A stretch of DNA of 8,371 bases. Source: Bacillota bacterium. Its GTDB lineage: Bacteria; Bacillota; Clostridia; Peptostreptococcales; Anaerovoracaceae. Below the pieces are notes generated by a model, which was not told the origin of the DNA, did not search any database, and saw only the letters and a program-made list of their open reading frames with translations. The stretch is from positions 1 to 8,371 of the forward strand of contig JAFRLD010000206.1 in assembly GCA_017431395.1 (NCBI GenBank), read 5' to 3'. The position numbers and the translations under genes were made by a program. Position 1 is the first letter of the stretch. Each line of letters opens with the position of its first letter. Shown here piece by piece: positions 1 to 7,427 of the stretch.

Positions 1-406
1 CGGCAAGCAAAAAGCCTGTGACCATCCCACCTTCCGGAAGTGGAAGAAACAGGGGAGGCTCATCCCGATCTGCCCGGAGGTGTTCGGAGGTCTGCCGATC
101 CCCAGGGAAGAGTCCCAGAGGCAGGGAGATCAGGTGGTGACCCGCAGCGGACGCGATGTGACAGAGGCGTTCGTGACGGGGGCAGAGGAAGCTTTGCGGC
201 TTGCCGCGGAGAACGACGTGGTGCTCTGCATCCTGAAGGAGGGCAGTCCTTCCTGCGGGAGCAATGAGATCCACGACGGGACGTTCACCGGGACCAGGAT
301 CCCGGGCGAAGGCGTAGCTGCAGGATATCTGCGGGAATGCGGATTCGAGGTCTTTTCAGAGAACGAGATCGAAGAAGCGGCGGCGTTTCTGGCCGCGAAT
401 GAATAA
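1..406 (+). CDS. DUF523 / TudS-like Fe-S protein (5' end missing)
   Basis: The last 134 residues are visible, reading from position 2; the start lies before the window. The segment I-C-P-E followed by GGLPIPRE, then VVT..G.DVTEAF, GAEEALRLA and the block KEGSPSCG match the DUF523 family as I know it. Family proteins are about 150 residues, so only a short N-terminus is missing, including the expected first Cys motif (CLxG). Two of the three conserved cysteines are visible, at nt 71-73 (CPE) and 254-256 (SPSCG). In the characterised member TudS, three such cysteines hold a [4Fe-4S] cluster that desulfurises thiouracil-type substrates. That this protein does the same is inference; many DUF523 proteins are uncharacterised. 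It is probably cytoplasmic. The stop TAA lies 21 bases before guaB, so co-transcription is plausible. Confidence 0.85.
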   Translation, partial: GKQKACDHPTFRKWKKQGRLIPICPEVFGGLPIPREESQRQGDQVVTRSGRDVTEAFVTGAEEALRLAAENDVVLCILKEGSPSCGSNEIHDGTFTGTRIPGEGVAAGYLRECGFEVFSENEIEEAAAFLAANE

Positions 407-427
407 GCAAACAGAGAGGAGAGACTA

Positions 428-1939
428 ATGGCCTATTTTTATGATGAACCATCCAGAACCTTTAACGAGTACTTGTTGATTCCGGGTTATTCATCAGCGG
501 ACTGCAGAGTGGAAAATGTATCGCTGAAAACACCGGTCGTGAAATTCAAAAAAGGTGAGACACCGGCGCTCTCCATGAACATCCCGATGACATCGGCTAT
601 CATGCAGGCGGTTTCCGGGGACCGGCTCGCCATCGCGCTGGCCAAAGAGGGAGGGATTTCCTTCATCTTCGGATCGCAGCCGATCGACAGTCAGGCCGAA
701 ATGGTCCGCAGGGTCAAGAATCACAAAGCCGGCTTCGTCAGAAGCAACACGAATATCCGGCCGGATCAGACACTGTCTGACCTGCTTTTGCTTAAGGAGA
801 GCACCGGACATTCCACCACCGCGGTCACGGAAGACGGGACCTCCGAAGGCAAGATGCTCGGACTCGTAACGAGCAGAGACTACCGGGTGAGCCGGATGAG
901 CCCCGACACCCCGATCAGCGAGTTCATGACTCCGTTCGAGAAGCTGGTCGTCGCCAAAGAAGGCGTCACCCTTAGTGAAGCCAATGATATGTTATGGGAC
1001 AACAAGCTCAACGCTCTGCCCGTCGTGGATGAGAACCAAAGGCTGGTCTACTTCGTTTTCCGCAAGGACTACGATACACATAAGGAATACAAGGATGAGC
1101 TGCTGGACGATAACAAGCGCTACGTCGTAGGCGCCGGCGTCAATACCAGGGACTATGAAGAACGTATCCCGGCGCTGGTGGAGGCCGGGGCAGACGTGCT
1201 TTGCATCGACTCTTCAGAAGGCTACTCCGAGTGGCAGGCACAGACGCTCGAGTTCGTCCGCAAGAAATACGGAGATGACGTGAAGATCGGTGCCGGCAAT
1301 GTCGTCGATGGGGAAGGCTTCCGTTTCCTCGCCCAGGCAGGAGCGGACTTCGTCAAGATCGGCATCGGCGGCGGATCCATCTGCATCACCAGAGAACAAA
1401 AAGGCATCGGCCGCGGACAGGCGTCAGCTGTTATCGATGTGGCGAAGGCGAGGAATGAATACTTCAAAGAAACGGGGATCTATGTCCCGATCTGCTCCGA
1501 CGGTGGCATCGTCTATGATTATCATATGACACTGGCACTGGCTATGGGTGCGGACTTCCTGATGCTCGGACGCTATTTCTCGAGATTCGATGAATCCCCG
1601 ACGAACCGGCTCAACATCAACGGCACCTACGTGAAGGAATACTGGGGAGAAGGTTCCGCCCGTGCGAGAAACTGGCAGAGATACGATCTGGGCGGTGACG
1701 CTCGGATGAAATTCGAAGAAGGCGTAGACTCTTATGTACCGTACGCGGGACCGCTGAGCGACAACGTGCGCCAGTCACTGCTTAAGGTGAAATCCACCAT
1801 GTGCAACTGCGGAACGATGACGATCAAGGAACTGCAGGAGAACGCCAGGATCACCCTGGTCTCCGCGACCAGTATCGTCGAAGGCGGTGCACACGATGTC
1901 ATCCTCAAGGATACGACGGCAAGCAGCAATAACAGATAA
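428..1939 (+). CDS. guaB: Inosine-5'-monophosphate dehydrogenase
   Basis: The 503-residue cytoplasmic enzyme oxidises IMP to XMP with NAD+, the committed step of GMP synthesis; the family works as a tetramer. The TIM-barrel core is interrupted by a CBS-pair (Bateman) domain at about residues 100-220. Visible catalytic features are the loop [11 protein letters not shown] with nucleophile Cys319, Asp261 in CIDSSEG (NAD side), the SDGG phosphate/IMP site with Asp358, and flap Arg418-Tyr419 in NWQRYD. Lys310 and Glu431 are the pair that in bacterial-type enzymes goes with low mycophenolate sensitivity. Length and numbering agree exactly with the Tritrichomonas foetus enzyme as remembered, which is not the roughly 485-residue guaB form of Bacillus or E. 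coli. GGAG at 418-421 sits 6 bases before ATG. The lipoprotein gene follows after 19 bases. No key residue is missing. Confidence 0.97.
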   Translation: MAYFYDEPSRTFNEYLLIPGYSSADCRVENVSLKTPVVKFKKGETPALSMNIPMTSAIMQAVSGDRLAIALAKEGGISFIFGSQPIDSQAEMVRRVKNHKAGFVRSNTNIRPDQTLSDLLLLKESTGHSTTAVTEDGTSEGKMLGLVTSRDYRVSRMSPDTPISEFMTPFEKLVVAKEGVTLSEANDMLWDNKLNALPVVDENQRLVYFVFRKDYDTHKEYKDELLDDNKRYVVGAGVNTRDYEERIPALVEAGADVLCIDSSEGYSEWQAQTLEFVRKKYGDDVKIGAGNVVDGEGFRFLAQAGADFVKIGIGGGSICITREQKGIGRGQASAVIDVAKARNEYFKETGIYVPICSDGGIVYDYHMTLALAMGADFLMLGRYFSRFDESPTNRLNINGTYVKEYWGEGSARARNWQRYDLGGDARMKFEEGVDSYVPYAGPLSDNVRQSLLKVKSTMCNCGTMTIKELQENARITLVSATSIVEGGAHDVILKDTTASSNNR

Positions 1940-1944
1940 GAAAC

Positions 1945-1950
1945 AGGAGG
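1945..1950 (+). promoter_or_regulatory. Ribosome binding site deciding the lipoprotein start
   Basis: A perfect AGGAGG lies 8 bases before the ATG at 1959. It supports that start over the in-frame upstream ATG at 1887, which would overlap guaB by 53 bases and bury the signal peptide. Confidence 0.85.
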
Positions 1951-1958
1951 CGATTGCG

Positions 1959-2657
1959 ATGAAAAAAGTCTTATGTATCGGACTGGCAGCAGTGCTGGCT
2001 TTCGGAGTGATCACAATGAGTGGCTGCGGCAATAAAGAGGAGCCGGAGGAAACGACGGTGGCCACGACCACCGAGCCGACCACGACCACAGAGAAAGAAA
2101 CCACGGAGGAAGTGACGTTCAAGACTCTGTACACTAAGAAAGTAGACGCTCTGGTCGATGAGTACGGCAGCGTGAACGACGGCAAGCTGGTAGATATGGA
2201 CGCCGACGGAACGCCGGAGATGATCGTATATTACGGCTCCGTTCCGGATCTCACTGTGGAGATCTATACCATTCAGGATCAGAAGGCGGTCAGCGTCTAT
2301 CAGGGAACCGCCGGCGTGAGATACGGCCAGACGGATGCATCCTATCAGATCTGGCTCAACGAGAGCATCAGCCCAACGGCCCTGATCCTGTTCGCATCCA
2401 CGGATGAATGGGAGAATGAAACGATCTATGCCGTCAGCGTCAGTGGCGGCGCGGCATCGACCGAAGAGCTCAAGGCATCGACCGATGGTGAGAACGACGA
2501 TCCGGATCGCTCCTGGCTGCAGAATGGCTCGATCAACGGAGAGTCTGTTTCCGAAGGTGACTACAACACAGAATATGAACGTCTGAAGACGGGGGCGGAG
2601 ATCATCGATCCGACGGCATCCGATCTGGACAGCCTCAGATCCGCACTCACTGAATAA
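1959..2657 (+). CDS. Secreted lipoprotein, function unknown
   Basis: This is a 232-residue predicted lipoprotein. A Lys-Lys N-terminus and hydrophobic stretch (residues 4-20) lead to the lipobox M-S-G-C with Cys23 as the lipidation site, so the mature protein should sit on the outer face of the membrane. A Thr/Glu-rich linker (about 31-53) follows, then a globular domain from about residue 54. That domain contains DMDADGTPE (79-87), an Asp-rich loop of the kind seen in calcium-binding or FG-GAP-like segments of clostridial lipoproteins. A short in-frame repeat (ASTE / ASTD) lies at 166-176. I recognise no catalytic domain. The ABC gene follows after 9 bases, which suggests a subunit, receptor or accessory factor of that transporter. 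It could instead be an independent surface protein. The lipoprotein call is firm; the role is inference. Confidence 0.88.
   Translation: MKKVLCIGLAAVLAFGVITMSGCGNKEEPEETTVATTTEPTTTTEKETTEEVTFKTLYTKKVDALVDEYGSVNDGKLVDMDADGTPEMIVYYGSVPDLTVEIYTIQDQKAVSVYQGTAGVRYGQTDASYQIWLNESISPTALILFASTDEWENETIYAVSVSGGAASTEELKASTDGENDDPDRSWLQNGSINGESVSEGDYNTEYERLKTGAEIIDPTASDLDSLRSALTE
2453..2485 (+). repeat. Short in-frame direct repeat, 12 bp at period 21
   Basis: GGCATCGACCGA occurs at 2453-2464 and again at 2474-2485, inside the lipoprotein gene. The period of 21 bases keeps frame and gives A-S-T-E and A-S-T-D seven residues apart, in a polar and probably loop region. It may be a small internal duplication or chance. 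Confidence 0.5.
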
Positions 2658-2666
2658 AGGCAATTT

Positions 2667-4907
2667 ATGATTCAGCTTAGAAACGTTTCAAAATTTTATT
2701 ATAGCAAAGGAATGATCGCTAGCGGCATCTCCAGGGTCAATCTCGATTTTGACCTTGGAGAATTTGTCGTTATTACGGGTGAATCCGGAAGCGGTAAATC
2801 GACACTGCTGAACGTGATCTCAGGGCTGGACTCCTATGAAGAAGGAGAGATGTATATCAACGGTAAGGAGACCAGCCATTACCTGGCCTCTGATTTCGAG
2901 GACTACCGAAAGAAATACATCGGCAATATCTTTCAGAATTTCAATCTGGTCAACAGCTACACCGTATATCAGAACATCGAACTGATCCTGCGGATCAACG
3001 GATACAGCAAGGAAGTCATGCGGCGTCGCGTGGACGAGATCATCGACCGGGTCGGGCTCAGCGCGTTCCGAAAGACCAAGGTCTCCAAGCTATCGGGAGG
3101 CCAGCGTCAGCGCGTCTCGATCGCCCGTGCCCTGGCGAAGGATACGGACATCATCGTTGCGGACGAGCCGACCGGAAACCTGGACAGCGAGTCCGCGGCC
3201 GGGATCGTCGCACTGCTCAGCGAGATCGCCCGGGACAAGCTCGTGATCGTCGTTACCCATAACTACGACCAGTTCGAGGCCTACGCTACGCGCCGCATCA
3301 AAATGCATGACGGCAAAGTCATCGAGAACGTGCACGTCGTTCCGATCCCGCCGGCCTCCGGGCAGCAGCATGCGGGAAGCGCCGGCAGGATGAGTACCGG
3401 GAGCGTATTGCGGCTTGGCGTGCGCAACACCTTTAATATTTTCTACAAATTCCTGCTCCTTCTGATCGTGTTCCTGTTCCTCGTGTTCTCGGTCTCTTCG
3501 CAGTACACGTCATTCGTGAACAAACAGTACGAGAACTCGATCCTGGGATATAACTCGTATTTTTATAATTATTCCAACGACCGTGTGGTCCTGAAGAAGT
3601 CAGATAAAGGTCTCTTTACCGAGGATGACTACACCGCGCTTGGCAGGATCGATAATATCAAAACGGTAGCGCCGAACGATATCCTCCTGGATTCCAGCAT
3701 CTATGTCGAAGGGGACATGCTCACGGTAGAGGCATTCCCGAGGAGCATCAGCGAATTTTCCGGGGAACCGGATCTGGGAAGGCTTCCGGAGCAGCCCGGA
3801 GAAGCACTCCTTAAGGGACCGAACGACGGCTACTTCATGTCGGATGATTCGGCGGAGGCCATGCTCGATCAGAGCTTCGAGGCCTGGTTCGGGGATTCCG
3901 AAGAAATGAAGGTCACCATTGTCGGGATCAAGTACGAGCCGGTGGATGAAGCGGCGGTCAGTTACTCAGGCGAGATCTATCTCACGGATGAACAGATCCA
4001 GCAGATGCGCACGGACCTCTACAGCTCCGGCAGCACGATCATCACCACGATCAACGGCAAAGACATGGAGGCCGGTATGGGTGATTACTATTACCGGGTC
4101 ATGAAATCCGATTATGTCCCGAAGGGGAATGCGGTCGTCTCAGAGGAGATCAGCAACTTCTATCTGAATGAGGAATCCCAGGACCTGAACATGAAGGCGG
4201 CGATCGGACATGATATCTCCGTGCAGGTCAGGAACATGTTCTATCAGGAGAAGATGAATCTGAAGATCTCGGATGTGTATACCGAGAAGACCTTCAAGGA
4301 TAAGACCGGGGACAGCAATTACGACGAGCATGACGGGGCGATCTATATAAGCAACGAAGATTTCAGGACCCTGTTCGAGAAGGGAAATTACCAGTGTTCG
4401 GTCTACCTCGACGATCTGAAGAAGGCGGACGAGACGGTGCAGGCGATCCGGGATCTGGGCTATGTGGCCTTGCCTCTGAAAGATACCGTGGTCGGCATGG
4501 ATGAGGACATCGTTTCTATGGTCGAGGTCCCGATCTCGATCCTGATCATCCTGGCGATCTTCTGTATCTCCTACATCGTCGCGGGCCTGATCCTGCGGTC
4601 GAGGTCAAGCTATTTCAGCATCCTGAGGATGCTGGGCCTCGCCAAGAAGATCATCCGGTGGATCCTCAATGTGGAGGTCCTGCTGGTGGCCAACATCGCT
4701 TATGGCATCTTCCTCATCGTCATTTCCCTCGTACGCAGGGGAGTCATAGAAATAGAGTATATGCAAACGCTGGTCCAGTTTTTGCAGATGCGTGATTACG
4801 TGATCCTGTACCTGCTCATCTGTGTGATGGCGCTTCTTATCTCAGCATGGTTCTCGAGACGGCTGTTCCGCAAGACAGCCATGGGTTCATTCAGGGAGGA
4901 GGAGTGA
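2667..4907 (+). CDS. ABC transporter, fused ATPase-permease (MacB/FtsX type), first of pair
   Basis: This 746-residue protein has an N-terminal ATPase (about 1-225). Its Walker A is GESGSGKST (38-46), Q-loop Gln90, signature LSGGQ (142-146), Walker B Asp166 with catalytic Glu167, D-loop NLD (171-173) and His198. After a short linker comes TM1 (about 258-278), an extracytoplasmic domain of roughly 340 residues, then TM2 (about 621-643), TM3 (about 668-690) and TM4 (about 711-730). This is MacB-like topology (type VII ABC superfamily), whose members drive efflux, lipoprotein release or signalling by mechanotransmission and not by a classical channel. The cytoplasmic loop after TM2 carries the ILRMLGL motif typical of FtsX permeases. 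AAAGG at 2656-2660, overlapping the upstream stop, serves as RBS. The next ABC gene starts 2 bases downstream, so a heterodimer is likely. The substrate is unknown. Confidence 0.93.
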   Translation: MIQLRNVSKFYYSKGMIASGISRVNLDFDLGEFVVITGESGSGKSTLLNVISGLDSYEEGEMYINGKETSHYLASDFEDYRKKYIGNIFQNFNLVNSYTVYQNIELILRINGYSKEVMRRRVDEIIDRVGLSAFRKTKVSKLSGGQRQRVSIARALAKDTDIIVADEPTGNLDSESAAGIVALLSEIARDKLVIVVTHNYDQFEAYATRRIKMHDGKVIENVHVVPIPPASGQQHAGSAGRMSTGSVLRLGVRNTFNIFYKFLLLLIVFLFLVFSVSSQYTSFVNKQYENSILGYNSYFYNYSNDRVVLKKSDKGLFTEDDYTALGRIDNIKTVAPNDILLDSSIYVEGDMLTVEAFPRSISEFSGEPDLGRLPEQPGEALLKGPNDGYFMSDDSAEAMLDQSFEAWFGDSEEMKVTIVGIKYEPVDEAAVSYSGEIYLTDEQIQQMRTDLYSSGSTIITTINGKDMEAGMGDYYYRVMKSDYVPKGNAVVSEEISNFYLNEESQDLNMKAAIGHDISVQVRNMFYQEKMNLKISDVYTEKTFKDKTGDSNYDEHDGAIYISNEDFRTLFEKGNYQCSVYLDDLKKADETVQAIRDLGYVALPLKDTVVGMDEDIVSMVEVPISILIILAIFCISYIVAGLILRSRSSYFSILRMLGLAKKIIRWILNVEVLLVANIAYGIFLIVISLVRRGVIEIEYMQTLVQFLQMRDYVILYLLICVMALLISAWFSRRLFRKTAMGSFREEE
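4893..4904 (+). promoter_or_regulatory. Strong ribosome binding site deciding the second ABC gene start
   Basis: The purine-rich run AGGGAGGAGGAG ends 5 bases before ATG 4910. It lies inside the last codons of the preceding gene, which ends at 4907. It supports 4910 over the longer in-frame start at 4847, which would add 21 residues translated from inside the upstream gene. Confidence 0.85.
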
Positions 4908-4909
4908 GT

Positions 4910-7366
4910 ATGGTCAGATTAGAGCATGTCAATAAATACTTCTTCCGGCGGAGAAAGAACGAGATCCACGCGATCAACGATACGACCCTCAATCTGGAGG
5001 GCCAGGGCCTGATCGCGCTGCTGGGACCGTCCGGCTGCGGCAAGACCACGCTGCTGAATGCCATCGGCGGGCTGGATAAGGTAAACAAGGGTGATATTTA
5101 TATCAACGGCCAGCGCATTTCCAGGCGCATGTCGGGCAAGGTGGACCAGATCCGTACCCTGAATGTGGGATACATTTTCCAGAACTACAATCTGGTGGAT
5201 AATATGACGGTGTTCGATAATGTGGCAGTGGCCCTGCGCATGGTCGGCATCAAAGATAAAGAGGAGATCCGGAGCAGGGTCCATTACGTGCTCGAGAAGG
5301 TCGGCATGTACCGCTACCGGAACAGATTCGCCGATATGCTCTCCGGCGGTGAGCGCCAGAGGGTCGGCATCGCCAGAGCGATCGTGAAGAATCCGTCCAT
5401 CGTCATTGCAGACGAGCCGACGGGAAATCTGGACAGCCGCAACACACTGGAGGTCATGAACATCATCAAGTCCATCGCGGAGGAGCGGCTGGTGATCCTG
5501 GTGACCCACGAAGAGAAGCTGGCGGATTTCTACGCGGACCGGATCATCCGGATCAAGGACGGCCGGGTCGTGTCCGACGAGCAAAACCTACATGCGGAGG
5601 GTCTGGACTACCGTGTCGAAAACAAGATCTACCTTAAGGACATCGCAGATCATAAGCGTCTGAATACGGGCGGATACCACATCGATTTTTATAACGAAGG
5701 CGGCACCGCAGACCTGAATATCGTGATCCGGAATGGCAACATCTACATCCAGTCCAGGTCCGGAGCAGACAATATAGAGGTGGTCGATGACCAGTCGGCG
5801 ATCGAGCTGATCGATGACCACTACAGGGAGATCAGCCGGGGGGAATCGGCGGAGCAGTCGATCAGCCTGAAAACGCTGGACACCCTGAACCGAAAGAAAT
5901 ACACATCGATCCTGAATCCCGCCACGCTCCTGAAGCGGGGATTCCGGATGGTATCGAATTATCCGGTCCTGAAGAAGATCCTCCTGCTGGGATTCTTCAT
6001 CTCCGCCGCCTTTATCACCTATGCGGTGATGATGACCTTCGGGACGCTGCACATCACCGATGACCGATTCACGACCGAGGACCGAGACTACCTGACGGTG
6101 GTCGGCAAACACATCAGTGTGGAGCAATACGAGGAGTACGAGCAAGACGAAAGCTTCGCCTACGTGATGCCCGGAAATTCGATCATCAACCTGCCGCTAT
6201 CGGTGGATCAGTTCTATCAGACGAGGGATGCTATGGTCACCCTGACCGGATCCCTGTCCGACCGGGACAAGCTGAATAAGACGGAGCTGATCTACGGTAA
6301 GATGCCTCATAACAAGGACGGGATCGTCATCGACCGGATGCTTCTGAGGAACACGATCTCAGAATACATGACGGCGGAGATCGGTCTCAGTAAACCGAAG
6401 GACTTCCTCGGCCAGAAGGTGCGCGTGGAGAATTTGGGCGAGTTCACGATCACAGGGATCTGCGACCGGAAGACACCTTGTATCTATACCGATAAGTCGC
6501 TGTTCATCGAGCTGATCCTGAACGCCTCACAGGATGTGGATGAGGACATGTACATGGACGATATCGACGATATGGACGAGGAGATCGGATATGCCGGGGA
6601 ACTGCTGGACTTCCAGTTAAAGACGGAGGCCGGACTCATCAAGGGCGATTGGCCGCAAGGCGACTATGAGGTCATCGTCAACGAGAAGAATATGGACGAT
6701 ACCGCCTATAAGATCGGTAAGGAGATCAATGTGAAGGTCAACGATCACAAGTTAAAGGTCGTCGGCTATTACATCGATCCGAAGGACAGCGATTATCTGC
6801 TGGTCAGCGCGAATACCATGCGCTACAAGGCGATCACCGAGAACAAGAACATGACGGTCTGCCCGGTGAACAAGCAGGAGAGCCTGCACCGGTTCAAGGA
6901 GGAAGGCGTCAACGTATACGATGTCTACCAGCGGAACCACGACAAGTATATGAAGGAGCAGCGGGGCTCCATGACATCCATGCTGGTAATGGCCGGCGTC
7001 ATCCTGGCGATCTCGTTCATCGAGATCTTCCTGATGATCCGTGCGTCGTTCCTGTCCCGCATCAAGGAAGTCGGTGTCTACCGCGCCATTGGCGTCAAAA
7101 AACGTGACATTTACAAAATGTTCTGCGGGGAGATCATCGCGATCACGACCATCGCGAGCCTGCCCGGGATGCTGTTCATGTCGCTGATCATCAGCAGGGT
7201 CGTGAAGATGAGTGCGTTCGAGAACATGTTCATGATCAATCCGGGCGTCTGTCTGGTCTGCCTGATCGTGATCTACGGGCTGAATCTCATTTTCGGTCTG
7301 CTCCCGGTATGGCGGACGATCCGCAAGACCCCGGCAGCGATCCTGGCGAGAACGGATGTGAATTAA
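4910..7366 (+). CDS. ABC transporter, fused ATPase-permease (MacB/FtsX type), second of pair
   Basis: This 818-residue protein begins, as ABC ATPases do, at MVRLEHVNKYF. The ATPase (about 1-220) has Walker A GPSGCGKTT (39-47), Gln91, signature LSGGE (144-148), Walker B Asp168/Glu169 and His200; all catalytic residues are intact. An unusual soluble stretch of about 130 residues (222-350) separates it from TM1 (about 355-377). A large extracytoplasmic domain (about 378-687) carries an acidic cluster at 542-558. TM2 (about 690-713), TM3 (about 741-763) and TM4 (about 779-800) follow. EVGVYRAIGV after TM2 and the C-terminal RKTPAAILA are typical of FtsX/MacB permeases. The gene lies 2 bases after the first ABC gene. 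The two probably form one asymmetric transporter with the upstream lipoprotein as accessory; the substrate cannot be read from the sequence. Confidence 0.93.
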   Translation: MVRLEHVNKYFFRRRKNEIHAINDTTLNLEGQGLIALLGPSGCGKTTLLNAIGGLDKVNKGDIYINGQRISRRMSGKVDQIRTLNVGYIFQNYNLVDNMTVFDNVAVALRMVGIKDKEEIRSRVHYVLEKVGMYRYRNRFADMLSGGERQRVGIARAIVKNPSIVIADEPTGNLDSRNTLEVMNIIKSIAEERLVILVTHEEKLADFYADRIIRIKDGRVVSDEQNLHAEGLDYRVENKIYLKDIADHKRLNTGGYHIDFYNEGGTADLNIVIRNGNIYIQSRSGADNIEVVDDQSAIELIDDHYREISRGESAEQSISLKTLDTLNRKKYTSILNPATLLKRGFRMVSNYPVLKKILLLGFFISAAFITYAVMMTFGTLHITDDRFTTEDRDYLTVVGKHISVEQYEEYEQDESFAYVMPGNSIINLPLSVDQFYQTRDAMVTLTGSLSDRDKLNKTELIYGKMPHNKDGIVIDRMLLRNTISEYMTAEIGLSKPKDFLGQKVRVENLGEFTITGICDRKTPCIYTDKSLFIELILNASQDVDEDMYMDDIDDMDEEIGYAGELLDFQLKTEAGLIKGDWPQGDYEVIVNEKNMDDTAYKIGKEINVKVNDHKLKVVGYYIDPKDSDYLLVSANTMRYKAITENKNMTVCPVNKQESLHRFKEEGVNVYDVYQRNHDKYMKEQRGSMTSMLVMAGVILAISFIEIFLMIRASFLSRIKEVGVYRAIGVKKRDIYKMFCGEIIAITTIASLPGMLFMSLIISRVVKMSAFENMFMINPGVCLVCLIVIYGLNLIFGLLPVWRTIRKTPAAILARTDVN

Positions 7367-7367
7367 T

Positions 7368-7394
7368 GGCGGAGCCTGCAAAGGCTGGACCGCC
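7368..7394 (+). other. Imperfect hairpin between ABC gene and HdeD-like gene
   Basis: GGCGG-AGCC (7368-7376) can pair with GGCT (7383-7386) and CCGCC (7390-7394), leaving a 6-base loop and a 3-base bulge. The AT-rich run at 7401-7412 follows but contains no clean U-tract, so this is at best a weak terminator or attenuator, or an RNA-stability element. It lies in the longest gap of the window (61 bases), where a new transcription unit could begin. Confidence 0.35.
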
Positions 7395-7427
7395 GGTACG
7401 AATATATATTTTCTGGAGGTAATCTTT

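Noticed and set aside
40..267. Short plus-strand frame overlapping the DUF523 gene
   Set aside because: It is an out-of-frame shadow of the DUF523-coding sequence, Arg/Gly-rich with no family features.
1887..1958. Upstream in-frame start for the lipoprotein
   Set aside because: It would overlap guaB, has no RBS, and places a charged stretch before the signal peptide. ATG 1959 has AGGAGG at ideal spacing.
1971..2663. Long minus-strand open frame opposite the lipoprotein gene
   Set aside because: It is Arg/His/Leu-rich with no recognisable family and no RBS of note, and it is fully antisense to a well-supported lipoprotein. It is explained by codon bias.
4847..4909. Upstream in-frame start for the second ABC protein
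   Set aside because: It lies within the preceding ABC gene without an RBS, and the extra residues do not match the ATPase N-terminus.
4919..5584. Minus-strand open frame of 221 codons opposite the second ABC ATPase
   Set aside because: It is the mirror of conserved ATPase codons. Its His/Asp/Val-rich content is typical of the antisense of GAT/ATC/GTC-rich genes.
7405..7410. TATATT as a possible -10 box before the HdeD-like gene
   Set aside because: No recognisable -35 element lies 16-18 bases upstream, and the run sits only just before the RBS. It is too weak to call a promoter.
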